A stretch of DNA of 49,363 bases from the IMG/VR virus record IMGVR_UViG_3300038701_002017, positions 1-49,363 of that record, one strand, 5' to 3'. The notes below the pieces were generated by a model that saw only the letters and a program-made list of their open reading frames with translations, was not told the origin of the DNA and did no database searches. Below, one piece after another: positions 37,956-47,108 of this stretch (its first letter is position 1; the number at the start of each line of letters is the position of its first letter). The DNA comes from a virus. Both the position numbers and the translations under genes were made by a program.

Positions 37956-40122
37956 CGAACTGCAACAGTCTAAACTTATTGTCCAGCTAATCGGAGACAA
38001 CGAAGGTTTAAAAAAGACCGTCAAAGAGTCTCAGCGCAAAATAGAGGCATTTGGTAATAAAGTTCGCAGCTCGACAGGCAAGGGCGCGGCTGGATTTAGA
38101 GAAATGAATCGGGAAGCGCGGCAGGCTCAAAAGGCCATGGGCCAGATGAACAACCGCGTAAATAACTTCAGCTACCAAATGCAAGACGTTATCGTACAGG
38201 CGCAGGCCGGAGCTAGCGGCTTTACCATTTTGGCACAGCAAGGCTCACAGCTTGCTATGTCACTTGGCGCTCACGGCGCTTTAATCGGTGCTATATTGGC
38301 CTTTTCTGGCGCTATTGGCGGCGTACTGTATCGCGCTCTGACGAATACTTCAGCCGAAGCGGAGAAGCTAAGGGAAAAGCTGGATGACATGATCCCTAAT
38401 ACGCCAAGGGGTCAGATGAAAGACCTTAACGCGATGATTAAGGAGGCAACCAAGCAGGTAGAGGAATATCGGCAGGAGTTTGAAACACTTAAAGCACAAT
38501 CTGATAATTGGAAGCGTGTAAAAGAGAGCCTTGCGCCAGACGATAAGCAAAATAGACAGACGTTTAGTGAGCTGCAAACTAAGTCGATGGAGGGGCGGGT
38601 AAAAGCATTAGAAAAAATTGCTGACGCAGAAGATGTTTTAAATGTCTTGAAGGAAAAAAGAAAAAACCTGATAGGTGACGTTACCGGCGAAACAGAGACA
38701 AACAAGCGGCTTGATAAAATCCGCGAATTCGTCAAGACAGAAACAGAGATTGAGAACAGCCGTTACGCTGACCAGCAGAGGGATCTTGATAATGCTCTGA
38801 AAGGTAAAGCTGGCAAAGAAGAAGAATACCAAACTTTGCAGCTCAAATTAAAAGAAAAGCACCTTCAAAAACTGGCAGACCTCGATGAAAAAGCCATAGC
38901 AGATACGAACAAGGCATTCGACCTTGAGAAAAAACAAATGCTGGCGGCTATTGCCCAGATAGAGAAAGCAGGACAGTCGCCAGAGCATCGCGAAGATGCA
39001 AGGCACGATCAAGCGCTCAAGGTTCTAGAAAAATTCAGAGAATCAGGGCTTGATGTAGAGAATAAATATAACCAATTGCTAGAGGCGGAAAGGGCGCGAC
39101 ATAAAAATGCAATGGATAGCATTGATAATGCCAATAAAGCGAAAAAAGCCAGTGAGAAAGAAAAGGCCAGAGCGCCAGAAATTGAAAGACAATCGGCTTT
39201 TATGTCGGATATCAACAAAATAACCAGCGACCTGACATCAAGGGAAAATGCAGAAGCCCAAAGCTATAAAAGAAGACATGAGCTGTTGCGTCAATTTATA
39301 CAAAAGAACCCAGAGCTGCACAAGCAGGGACTCAAGTTAATCGAGGAAGAAGACGCAAGGCACAGAAAAGCTATGAGTGAAGCCAAGATTGCTGATCTTC
39401 AGCAGCAGGGCCAGCATGTCAGCGCGTTGATGGAGCGTTACAGATCGGAAGCGGCTAATTCAGCAGAATACTTTGATAATGTCATGGCGACTAGCCTTGA
39501 TAGCTTTGTGTCCAGCTTTGCCAGCGCGATGGCAAACGCGATTGTCTACGCTGATGACTGGCGCGATGCTCTTGATAACGTAGCAAAAGCAGCGATTGCC
39601 AATGTGATTTCAGGGCTTATTCAGATGGGCATACAAGTCCTTGTCCTCAAGGCTATTTCATCCTCAGCAAAAGTAGCAGAAACAGCGGAGGCCGTTGCAG
39701 CCGGTGCGACAATCGCGGCAGCATACGCACCAGCGGCAGCGGCAGCATCTTTGGCCACATCTGGCATGAACGCAGTCCCGGCGGCAGAGGGTGTGGCAAC
39801 AGTATTCGGCCTTACTTACTCACTTGCAGGCATGGCGCACGACGGTATAGCCAATATCCCCAGCGAAGGCACATGGTTGCTTGATAAAGGCGAGCGAGTA
39901 TTTAGCGCAGACCATAACGAGCGGCTGGTTAAGGCAATGGAGGGCGAGGGAGGCAGAGGGACGAATGTAACCAATATTTTCCAAATATCCGCAGGCGTGG
40001 CAGGCACAGTAAGAGCAGAAATTGAAAAAACACTACCAGCAATTGAGCGCATGACCAGATCCAGTGTTGAAAATGCCTTGCGTTCAGGCGGTCAACTATC
40101 CAGAGCGGCAGGGGTAAGATAA
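37948..40122 (+). CDS. Tape measure protein
   Basis: The 724-residue protein begins with the usual tape-measure start (SKLIVQLIGDNEGLKKTVKES), then VNNFSYQMQDVIVQAQAGAS and hydrophobic segments near residues 90-130 and 540-620. Long coiled coils fill the centre. By the rule of about 1.5 angstrom per residue it would span about 110 nm, a medium siphovirus tail. It overlaps the T frame by eight bases. Confidence 0.85.
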   Translation: MSNELQQSKLIVQLIGDNEGLKKTVKESQRKIEAFGNKVRSSTGKGAAGFREMNREARQAQKAMGQMNNRVNNFSYQMQDVIVQAQAGASGFTILAQQGSQLAMSLGAHGALIGAILAFSGAIGGVLYRALTNTSAEAEKLREKLDDMIPNTPRGQMKDLNAMIKEATKQVEEYRQEFETLKAQSDNWKRVKESLAPDDKQNRQTFSELQTKSMEGRVKALEKIADAEDVLNVLKEKRKNLIGDVTGETETNKRLDKIREFVKTETEIENSRYADQQRDLDNALKGKAGKEEEYQTLQLKLKEKHLQKLADLDEKAIADTNKAFDLEKKQMLAAIAQIEKAGQSPEHREDARHDQALKVLEKFRESGLDVENKYNQLLEAERARHKNAMDSIDNANKAKKASEKEKARAPEIERQSAFMSDINKITSDLTSRENAEAQSYKRRHELLRQFIQKNPELHKQGLKLIEEEDARHRKAMSEAKIADLQQQGQHVSALMERYRSEAANSAEYFDNVMATSLDSFVSSFASAMANAIVYADDWRDALDNVAKAAIANVISGLIQMGIQVLVLKAISSSAKVAETAEAVAAGATIAAAYAPAAAAASLATSGMNAVPAAEGVATVFGLTYSLAGMAHDGIANIPSEGTWLLDKGERVFSADHNERLVKAMEGEGGRGTNVTNIFQISAGVAGTVRAEIEKTLPAIERMTRSSVENALRSGGQLSRAAGVR

Positions 40123-40712
40123 TGGCAATTAATTTTCCTAATGTGTACGGCGTCTCAGAGTCATGGCAATTAACTGCTAATACGCGAGCATACGTTTCAG
40201 AGCTTACCGGCGCAGAGCAGGTTGCAAGTCTTCCCGGCGATAAGTGGATCGCCAATATCTCATTTAATAACCTGGTTAGATCTGATATCGGCAAGCTAAG
40301 AGCTTTTCTTGCAGCAATGAGAGGGAGGTCAGGCACTTGTTACCTATCACCGCAGGAGACCCCGTTAGGCACTGTTTCAGGCACCCCTTTGGTTAACGGC
40401 GCAAGTCAGACAGGCACGACCCTTGTGACAAACGGTTGGGGGGCTAGTGAAACCGTATTGATGGCAGGTGATTACTTTGAGGTTAACGGTGAATTGAAAG
40501 TTGCAACGGCTGACGTGGTGAGCGATGGAGCAGGCGCGGCAACGATCAATTTTGCGCCAGATCTTAGACAGTCCCCTGTCGATAATGAGCCAATAATTGT
40601 AAGCAATCCAAAGTGCACCATGAGGCTAACAGATGACAGTCAGGCGCAATGGCAGTTATCCCTTAGCCGCGTCTATGTTGTTGGACTTAGCCTTGTCGAG
40701 AGCATTGTTTAA
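40122..40712 (+). CDS. Distal tail or tail-tip protein
   Basis: The 196-residue protein (INFPNVYGVSESWQLTANTR, then RSDIGKLRAFLAAMRGRSGT) resembles small distal tail proteins that lie between tape measure and hub. It shares one base with each neighbour. Assignment is based on position and pattern. Confidence 0.65.
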   Translation: MAINFPNVYGVSESWQLTANTRAYVSELTGAEQVASLPGDKWIANISFNNLVRSDIGKLRAFLAAMRGRSGTCYLSPQETPLGTVSGTPLVNGASQTGTTLVTNGWGASETVLMAGDYFEVNGELKVATADVVSDGAGAATINFAPDLRQSPVDNEPIIVSNPKCTMRLTDDSQAQWQLSLSRVYVVGLSLVESIV

Positions 40713-41278
40713 TGCGCGATATTGAAGCGCTAGCACTCGCAGAATTAAGCGAGGATAACTTACGCTATATTTATCTGGTTGACCTGCAATTCGATAGTGG
40801 TAGTTTGGCGTTTAATTCGACGCTATCAGTCTATACATGGAACAGCACGACCTTTTTAGGGGCTGGCAATCTTGGCTCTGTCAGTAACCTTTCTGAAAGC
40901 TCAACGCTAGACCCTTCGAGCTGTAGCGTTTCTTTGTCAGGCATAAATGACGCACTACTGTCTGCCATTCTTGCAGAAGAATACTTGAATCGACCTGCAA
41001 TTATTTATATCGCCATGCTTGACAGCGTTAACCAAATTATCGGCACCCCTTTCATTTTGTTTGACGCATTAATGGACGGTATCGCGGTTGAGTACGGCAA
41101 AAAATCCACGATTACAGTGTCCTGCAAAGACCGACTTTCCGCATGGGATAGACGCAAAGTAAGGCTCTGGACAGACGCAGAACAAAAAGCAAAGTATCCG
41201 CTAGATAAGGGGTTTGAGCACTTGAACTTTATTGCTGATAAAGAAATTATCTGGCCCGATAAAGGATGGAACGGTTAA
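40712..41278 (+). CDS. Tail-tip hub-like protein, DUF2163-like
   Basis: The 188-residue product (IYLVDLQFDSGSLAFNSTLS, then SVSLSGINDALLSAILAEEY) fits the phage tail-tip proteins of the DUF2163-like kind, beta-rich with a C-terminal WDRRKVRLWTDAEQ helix. It links the distal tail protein to the large tip protein encoded next. Confidence 0.65.
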   Translation: MRDIEALALAELSEDNLRYIYLVDLQFDSGSLAFNSTLSVYTWNSTTFLGAGNLGSVSNLSESSTLDPSSCSVSLSGINDALLSAILAEEYLNRPAIIYIAMLDSVNQIIGTPFILFDALMDGIAVEYGKKSTITVSCKDRLSAWDRRKVRLWTDAEQKAKYPLDKGFEHLNFIADKEIIWPDKGWNG

Positions 41279-44031
41279 TGGGAAATTGGGTCACTGACAG
41301 ATGGGATGACTTTACAGATTCGGTGGAAGAATTCACCGACGCGGTGATTCACGGAGACTTTAGCAAAGCCTTTGAAATGACTGCCAAGGGAATGCTCGGA
41401 GCGGTCACTCTTGGCTTGTCTAATCGTAAATTCATGCCTGATACGCCAAATGTAGGCGTAGCAGCACAAGATAGAAAGATCACACACAGGAGTACTGTTG
41501 CACCTCATGAAATAGTTTACGGCGAAGTGAGAAAGGGCGGGAACGTTGTTTATATTGCATCTACAGGCGCAAATGACCGTTATATGCACCTTGTTGTTGT
41601 ATTAGCGGCGCATAAAATCAGCCAGATTGAAAATATATACTTTAACGACACGCTGGTTGCAGTAGGCATTCCCACTTTTTCCCAATTTCAATCTTTTACA
41701 ATTGAACTGGATTATAGCCAGAAATTATTTTGCTACGCATGCTTAGGAGGGCAGTCGTGGGTGCCTCCCGAAATACTTGATGAGACCCCGATAGGGTGGA
41801 CGTCAGAGCATATTTTAGAGGGACATGCTTACCTGTATATGAAACTGACCTATGACCGCGATCTGTATCGGAGCGGCATACCCAATGTAAATGTCACAAC
41901 AAAAGGGAAGATTGATATTTATGACCCCCGGACAGTTACTTATATCAACTCAGACAATCACGCCCTTTGTGTTCTTGATTATATTCTTAGCGACTACGGC
42001 CTGAACGCGCCTTCCAGTGAAGTGGACATGCAATCCATCATCGATGGGGCTAATTATTGTGATGAAATGGTTGGCACACCCTTGCAGCATTGGAGCGGGT
42101 TAACTGAAGAAAAACGCTTCACCGTTGCTGCTGTGCTTCGAGTCGAAGGCAAGCCGATAGACAACCTTGAGCAGTTGGTGATGGCCGGTGGTGCAATCCT
42201 GACATTTTTTCAGGGCAAATGGCGCTACATATCGGCAAAGTATACCGCGCCAGTTTTAAGTCTCAACGAGGATGACTTAATTAGCGGCGTGAGCTTTTCA
42301 CCTTCAGCCGGGCGTGATTCGAGGATTAACATTGCAAAAGGGCAATACATTAATCCACAAGAAGAATGGGAGCTTACTGACTATCCACAGGTGCGCGTTG
42401 ATTCTTATATTGCAAACGACCTTGAGGAGCTAGAAACCACCGTCGATCAGCCTTTTATTACATCGCCATATCGTGCTCAGCGACTTGCCAAGATTGCAAT
42501 GGAGCGCAGTAGATATGGGCAAACAGTTAAGGTTACAGCGAAGCTTAAAGCACTTCAATTAACTGTTGGTGACAGGGTATCGCTGACCGTTACAAAGCTT
42601 GGCTGGACGCCTAAAGTATTTCTTGTCTTGAATATTGAGCTAGATCTCAATTACGGCGTGACGCTGACGCTAAAAGAAGATCATTCCGACATTTACGACT
42701 GGAACGTAAACGAGCAAACGACTGTGACCGCGCCGCCAACGGTCAACCTGCCTGATATGTCGCCAGTCGCGCCGACAGACTTAACCATAGGCGAGGAGCT
42801 TTATACCACCACCACCATAGCAAACATTAAAGCAAGGGCATTGATAAGCTGGACAGGTGTTGACGTGCCTAAGCAGTGGTACGACTCACAATATAGAGTA
42901 AATGGTGATACAGAGTGGTTATGGATTGATTCATACTCGGAAGGTGAAGACGTTCATATTGATGACATCAAGCCAGAGACCTATGATTTTAGGGTTAGAT
43001 CCCAAAACGGGATAGGCAAGTACAGCGCATGGGCTGAAATAACCGCGCAGGTATTCGGCAAAACCGCACCGCCAGATGACGTTGAATCGCTGTTTCTCGA
43101 TGGGGATATTCTAAATTGGACTTACCCAAACCCGCCTTTAGATTTGGCAGGTTTTGAGATACGCATTCACCACGGCAACCGGCAGACATGGGCTGATGCA
43201 ACGCCTTTGCATGTAGGGATTGTCACCGCGTCAAAGTTTAATGTACTTGGATCGACAACGGGCGAAAAAACTTTTCTGGTCAAAGCGATTGATACCAGCG
43301 GCAACTACAGCGCAAACCCGGCTATCGTGGTGTTGGGCCTTGGGGATCCTGTTGTTGATAACGTGATTTTGACTTATGACTACAAGGCGAATACATGGCC
43401 CGGCACGATTACAGACGGATCAATCAACGGCTCAAACGAAATCGAAGCGGATCAGGTGGGTGTTTTTTACAACTCTGATCCAAATTCTATATTCTACGAC
43501 CAAAACGCAGCGAATGACTTTTATCAAAGCACCTATCTAAAAGTAGTATATGCCTTTGAATATACGGTAGCAGCGCAGGATGCAGGCTCACAGTTAACCA
43601 TTGACGCAACGATTGTTGGCGACTCTTTTCAGATTGATTATATACCGCCAAGCGGGGGCGCGACCTATGCGCCATTCCCCGGCTACATTCCGAAAGCTGA
43701 AGCAGGCCTGTATAAGTTCAAGATCTATATCCCCTCGCAATTCGGCGCAGTGGCGCCAAAGATCACAGCGTTATCTCTGAATCTGGACGTTGAAGACATT
43801 ACGGAGAATTTCGAGAATATAGCTATCGCAAGTGGTGGCACTCGCTTACCAATCACCAAGACTTATCGAGGCATTAAAAACGTCACGCTCACAATGCAAA
43901 CCGACGCGAGCGGCGTATCTGCTTTGAAAGTCACAGACAAAAATCACACATTAGGGCCGCTCATCTATGCCTATGACACAGGCGGGACAGCGGTTGCAAC
44001 CAATATTGACGCATTCGTAAGGGGATACTAA
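41278..44031 (+). CDS. Tail tip protein, gpJ-like host specificity factor
   Basis: Starting at the ATG at 41278 (TAATG overlap with the previous stop), the 917-residue product has a J-like N-terminal region (APHEIVYGEVRKGGNVVYIA and PNVNVTTKGKIDIYDPRT), then two or three FN3-like domains (about 490-680, with TYDFRVRSQNGIGKYSAWAE), and a C-terminal region that may bind a receptor. An earlier ATG at 41266 is possible but lacks a distinct ribosome site. It contacts the tail tip and probably defines host range. Confidence 0.8.
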   Translation: MGNWVTDRWDDFTDSVEEFTDAVIHGDFSKAFEMTAKGMLGAVTLGLSNRKFMPDTPNVGVAAQDRKITHRSTVAPHEIVYGEVRKGGNVVYIASTGANDRYMHLVVVLAAHKISQIENIYFNDTLVAVGIPTFSQFQSFTIELDYSQKLFCYACLGGQSWVPPEILDETPIGWTSEHILEGHAYLYMKLTYDRDLYRSGIPNVNVTTKGKIDIYDPRTVTYINSDNHALCVLDYILSDYGLNAPSSEVDMQSIIDGANYCDEMVGTPLQHWSGLTEEKRFTVAAVLRVEGKPIDNLEQLVMAGGAILTFFQGKWRYISAKYTAPVLSLNEDDLISGVSFSPSAGRDSRINIAKGQYINPQEEWELTDYPQVRVDSYIANDLEELETTVDQPFITSPYRAQRLAKIAMERSRYGQTVKVTAKLKALQLTVGDRVSLTVTKLGWTPKVFLVLNIELDLNYGVTLTLKEDHSDIYDWNVNEQTTVTAPPTVNLPDMSPVAPTDLTIGEELYTTTTIANIKARALISWTGVDVPKQWYDSQYRVNGDTEWLWIDSYSEGEDVHIDDIKPETYDFRVRSQNGIGKYSAWAEITAQVFGKTAPPDDVESLFLDGDILNWTYPNPPLDLAGFEIRIHHGNRQTWADATPLHVGIVTASKFNVLGSTTGEKTFLVKAIDTSGNYSANPAIVVLGLGDPVVDNVILTYDYKANTWPGTITDGSINGSNEIEADQVGVFYNSDPNSIFYDQNAANDFYQSTYLKVVYAFEYTVAAQDAGSQLTIDATIVGDSFQIDYIPPSGGATYAPFPGYIPKAEAGLYKFKIYIPSQFGAVAPKITALSLNLDVEDITENFENIAIASGGTRLPITKTYRGIKNVTLTMQTDASGVSALKVTDKNHTLGPLIYAYDTGGTAVATNIDAFVRGY

Positions 44032-45329
44032 TGGCATTACCAGCGGCAAACGTGCTGGGCAATCCAGCAACCACAACTTCAGCATTTCAAACAGCGATTG
44101 AAGATCAAAGGCAGTTTATTGAAGATCTGGTGTTTTCAAATATTGGAGGCCAAGCCACGGCGGGGCAAATTGCAACAGCGCTTGTGTCTGTCTCTGAGGT
44201 GAAGATTGGCACGAACGCTGGATTGACAAGCCAAACAGCGGAAGCTATTGCAATCGGACACAGTGCAGGACAGACCTCGCAGGGCGGCTATGCAATATCG
44301 CTTGGCTGGAGCGCAGGCAACGGCACGCAAGGCGCAAGTGCTATTGCAATTGGGCCGGACGCAGGAAACTACACGCAAGGAGCGAGCGGCGTATCTATTG
44401 GAGATCGAGCAGGAACAACCTTGCAAGGGAGCGAAGCTATCGCTATCGGCAGGCAGGCTGGGAACGCAAATCAATCAACTGATGCTATTGCTATCGGGCC
44501 GAGTGCTGGGCAGACAAGCCAAGGCGTTAACTCTGTCTCAATAGGATCGTCATCCGGCGCAAATAGTCAAGGAGCCTCAAGTGTTGCGGTGGGCTATAGG
44601 GCTGGCTGGAATCTTCAGTCGACTTCTGGAGTCGCGATTGGTCGCGATGCTGGCTACACAGGACAAGGCCAAGACTCGGTTGCAATTGGGTATGATGCTG
44701 GCTATTCAGGTCAGGGGCATAGCTCTGTTGCAATCGGATTATCAGCAGGTGAAACAAATCAGGGGAATTGGTCGGTTGCTTTAGGACATGCGTGCGGAGG
44801 GACAGGCGATTACTCTATTGCTATCGGATCGGGGGCGAGCACATCAACCTATTTAGGAGCGGTTGCTTTTGGCTATGGCACTAGCGTAACTGATAATTAC
44901 ATGGTGCAAATTGGCGGATCATTAACCACCACTTATGCTTATGGCGCTGTCCAGAATCGCTCGGACGAACGAGACAAGGCTGACATCGAAGATACAGACC
45001 TTGGCTTAGATTTTATTGCATCCCTTCGCCCGGTCAGTTTTAAATGGGATTATCGCGAGGACTACAAAACAGAAAGGGATCAACCGCTTTCAGAAGTTGT
45101 GAAGAATGGCTCAAAAGTGCGAAGCAGAAAGCATCAAGGTTTAATTGCTCAAGAAGTAAAGCTGGCAATGGACTTGCTTGGCGTTGACTTCGCAGGCTAT
45201 CAGGATCACTCAATCAATGGCGGCGATGATGTTAAGTCGATTGGGTATAGTGAATTAATCGGGCCAATGATCAAAGCGATTCAGGAGCTGAAAGCGGAAA
45301 TTGATGAGCTTAAACAAAACCATGTGTAG
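44031..45329 (+). CDS. Tail fibre with S74 intramolecular chaperone
   Basis: Residues 60-280 hold about a dozen copies of an 18-residue AIG-x-x-AG-x-x-x-QG repeat, the left-handed beta-roll (YadA-head-like) stalk of a trimer. The C-terminal 125 residues are a peptidase S74 chaperone: SDERDK (catalytic Ser311, Lys316), then GLDFIASLRPVSFKW and GLIAQEVK. The chaperone trimerises the fibre and is cleaved off by itself. It overlaps the tail-tip gene by one base. Confidence 0.9.
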   Translation: MALPAANVLGNPATTTSAFQTAIEDQRQFIEDLVFSNIGGQATAGQIATALVSVSEVKIGTNAGLTSQTAEAIAIGHSAGQTSQGGYAISLGWSAGNGTQGASAIAIGPDAGNYTQGASGVSIGDRAGTTLQGSEAIAIGRQAGNANQSTDAIAIGPSAGQTSQGVNSVSIGSSSGANSQGASSVAVGYRAGWNLQSTSGVAIGRDAGYTGQGQDSVAIGYDAGYSGQGHSSVAIGLSAGETNQGNWSVALGHACGGTGDYSIAIGSGASTSTYLGAVAFGYGTSVTDNYMVQIGGSLTTTYAYGAVQNRSDERDKADIEDTDLGLDFIASLRPVSFKWDYREDYKTERDQPLSEVVKNGSKVRSRKHQGLIAQEVKLAMDLLGVDFAGYQDHSINGGDDVKSIGYSELIGPMIKAIQELKAEIDELKQNHV

Positions 45330-45606
45330 TTCCAGAAACTGGATAGCAAGCGCCCTCGTGGCGCTTTTTTTATGTCTATCCGGTTGCTCAGTCTATACCG
45401 GCCTGTCGATCCATCCTGAAAGCCTGGATGCTCCCGAATTTAACGCACCAAACCCTATCGGCATATTAGGCGCAGAGTACAGGAAGGGGCGGTATACAGG
45501 TTTCTGTGAGCATAGAAGCTCGATACCTTATACTGAAGAGGGGTACGGCCTGAATGAATGCGGGGTGAAAATATCTCTTGATTCCCTCGGGGTAACTTTC
45601 CCTTGA
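45322..45606 (+). CDS. Phage lipoprotein
   Basis: The 94-residue product has a signal with lipobox LSGC (Cys22) and a small periplasmic domain with FCEHRSSIPYTEEGYGLNECGV, a pattern I associate with phage lipoproteins of unknown role. The ATG at 45322 overlaps the fibre stop. The hydrophobic core of its signal peptide is encoded by a perfect terminator hairpin plus T-run (45348-45371). Superinfection exclusion is possible but unproven. Its last codons run into the first iteron. Confidence 0.7.
   Translation: MCSSRNWIASALVALFLCLSGCSVYTGLSIHPESLDAPEFNAPNPIGILGAEYRKGRYTGFCEHRSSIPYTEEGYGLNECGVKISLDSLGVTFP
45348..45371 (+). terminator. Terminator hairpin inside the lipoprotein gene
   Basis: AAGCGCC pairs with GGCGCTT and is followed by TTTTTT. 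It probably ends late transcription, while its DNA also encodes SALVALF in the signal peptide. Confidence 0.65.
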
Positions 45607-45621
45607 TTCCCTTGGGGTAAC
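45578..45621. repeat. Iteron-like repeats 1 and 2
   Basis: TTGATTCCCTCGGGGTAAC (45578-45596) and TTGATTCCCTTGGGGTAAC (45603-45621) are 25 bases apart. They lie just past the lipoprotein and DUF1456 genes, which converge here. Confidence 0.8.
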
Positions 45622-45622
45622 T

Positions 45623-45904
45623 TTACCCTGAAATAGCCTCTAATGTGTTGCTTGGGAAGTTGAAAAGCATCACTCCCTGATCCGCTTTAAGGTCTCGGTA
45701 CTCAAAGAGTCCGATAAAGAAACCCTCAAGCACAACGTCAGACATGCGCGAGTGCCTTGGATTATCAACAGGCGTTCGCCATCCTCTCAGCTTGCCTTGG
45801 CTTGCAGTAATACCGCCAAGCGCAAATATCTCAAGCATTAAATCAATATCCCTCGATAACCCGGTAATTTGAATTATACTTTTGAATACATCGTTGTTTG
45901 TCAC
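45623..45904 (-). CDS. DUF1456 (YehS-like) protein
   Basis: From the GTG at 45904, with GAGG five bases upstream, the 93-residue protein reads TNNDVFKSIIQITGLSRDID, then EIFALGGITASQGKLRGW and MSDVVLEGFFIGLFEYRDL. This is one DUF1456 unit (YehS in E. coli normally has two), a family of unknown function most often chromosomal. Four 19-base repeats precede it and two follow, so it is bracketed by them. A longer frame from 45937 would translate one repeat and is less likely. Confidence 0.7.
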   Translation of the reverse strand: MTNNDVFKSIIQITGLSRDIDLMLEIFALGGITASQGKLRGWRTPVDNPRHSRMSDVVLEGFFIGLFEYRDLKADQGVMLFNFPSNTLEAISG

Positions 45905-45913
45905 AAAAACCTC

Positions 45914-46018
45914 TTGATTCCCTTGGGGTAACTTCACCCTAAACTTGATTCCCTCGGGGTAACTCCCCTTGATTCCCTTGGGGTAACATGGGCCAGATCT
46001 TGATTCCCATGGGGTAAC
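45914..46018. repeat. Iteron-like repeats 3 to 6
   Basis: Four copies of TTGATTCCCTTGGGGTAAC or its one- or two-base variants start at 45914, 45945, 45969 and 46000, at spacings of 31, 24 and 31 bases. Each contains an imperfect palindrome TT-n-CC-nnnn-GG-n-AA. Spacing varies by about a DNA turn or less, as with protein-binding iterons. Confidence 0.85.
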
Positions 46019-46332
46019 TTTGCCCAGATTTCGATCAAATGCGATAAGCTCTCATTTGCGAACACTCTCAAGTGAGACGAATTCTCATTTACCCGTCCTT
46101 CTGTGCGGCCATATAAGCGCCAAAACAAAAAGGCACACATTAGTACCCTGAATGCATGAAGCGCTTGTGTGCGCTTATTTTGCCTTGTGTGCGATATTAA
46201 AAGTAGCACCAGAAAGCAATACGCGCCACATGACAGCAAGAATTCGACCTTATACTATAGTACCTATTCAAATCAATACGGGTTACGCGCAACTATAGGG
46301 CGTTTAAAGGGGTCAAAGGGAAGGGTAAAAAC

Positions 46333-46363
46333 AAAAAAAGCGCCAGGTTGTTAAGCGAGGCGC
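46333..46363 (-). terminator. Second leftward terminator
   Basis: On the minus strand GCGCC pairs with GGCGC and is followed by TTTTTTT. It lies just beyond the terminator at 46364-46389, forming a tandem pair. Confidence 0.6.
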
Positions 46364-46389
46364 AAAAAAAAGCCCGGACGAATCCGGGC
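46364..46389 (-). terminator. Leftward terminator of the right-arm operon
   Basis: GCCCGGA-TTCG-TCCGGGC followed by eight T on the minus strand, identical in its 18-base stem-loop to the one at 4210-4227. Confidence 0.8.
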
Positions 46390-46406
46390 ATGTAGCTAGT
46401 TGTTAG

Positions 46407-46601
46407 TTATATTCTGGTTACTCGTAGCTCGATCATTCGCCTAATATTTTCTATAGTTAAGTCTTCCAACAAAAACTTGTACTCCTCAAAAATATAATCT
46501 GGTTTTAATTGTCTACAGAAAATAAAGAAAGGCTTTTCAATTCCGACGTATTGCAAGCCGGTTTGCTTGCCAAGTTCGCGTAGTTCCTGTTTTGTTTTCA
46601 T
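46407..46601 (-). CDS. Hypothetical small protein
   Basis: Starting at ATG 46601, a 64-residue protein MKTKQELRELGKQTGLQYVG, then FFIFCRQLKPDYIFEEYKFL and a helical end. The upstream gene stops one base away. No family recognised. Last gene of the right-arm leftward operon. Confidence 0.6.
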   Translation of the reverse strand: MKTKQELRELGKQTGLQYVGIEKPFFIFCRQLKPDYIFEEYKFLLEDLTIENIRRMIELRVTRI

Positions 46602-46602
46602 C

Positions 46603-47058
46603 TTATGCAGCCTCTTTTTGCAATTGATTAACACGCGCATAAAACCCGGTAACAGTATAAAGCGCCGTTTCAGCTGTGATTTCTTTCCATCTTGTTTGGT
46701 CGTAATAAAAAAATCTGGCATCCTCGTGATTACGTTTCGTGAATTCGATTGTTTCAATTTGTCCTTCGTAGCATTTATAAACTAATTCAGAGTTTTTCAC
46801 GTTCCCAAAAAGAAACGGCGACCAACCATAAAAATCATTCTGATAAATTTCTAGTGCCTGGTAAAGTTGGTCAATTTCTAACAAATACGTCCCACTATCA
46901 CGCGCAATTAAAATACACTCTTTGCAATCGCGCTTTTGTAGCACTTTTCTATCTATTTTCAAAAAATCATCCTGGTAATGGTTAACGATACTTAAAACAA
47001 TTGGCTTTATTGCTGAATAGGGTGTTTTGTCTGATAAGTGAATTTTTTTGTTTAACAT
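46603..47058 (-). CDS. Hypothetical protein
   Basis: AGGAAAGG lies just before the ATG at 47058. The 151-residue protein has DRKVLQKRDCKECILIARDS, with a C-x-x-C, and an aromatic-rich C-terminal half (RFFYYDQTRWKEITAETALY). Nothing assigns a function. Its leader shares AACTTCACAACGAGG with the small gene at 47679-47798, so the two may share regulation or origin. Confidence 0.6.
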   Translation of the reverse strand: MLNKKIHLSDKTPYSAIKPIVLSIVNHYQDDFLKIDRKVLQKRDCKECILIARDSGTYLLEIDQLYQALEIYQNDFYGWSPFLFGNVKNSELVYKCYEGQIETIEFTKRNHEDARFFYYDQTRWKEITAETALYTVTGFYARVNQLQKEAA

Positions 47059-47108
47059 TTTCCTTTCCTCGTTGTGAAGTTATGCGCCCAAAATAGGGCG
47101 CGTGTTGG

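Larger units (their letters stand above)
46019..46406. other. Intergenic region, no clear gene
   Basis: No frame here looks coding. It holds two copies of CTTGTGTGCG exactly 20 bases apart (46164-46173, 46184-46193) and TCTCATTT repeats. Together with the adjacent iterons it could be a replication or partition site. The leftward terminators occupy its right end. Confidence 0.4.

Noticed and set aside
45578-46018. CRISPR array
   Set aside because: The spacers are too short and uneven and partly coding, and there are no cas genes. The repeats fit iterons better.
45934-46239. Leftward 101-codon frame over the iterons
   Set aside because: Its C-terminal part only translates the repeats and its N-terminus is of odd composition. 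It is probably chance.
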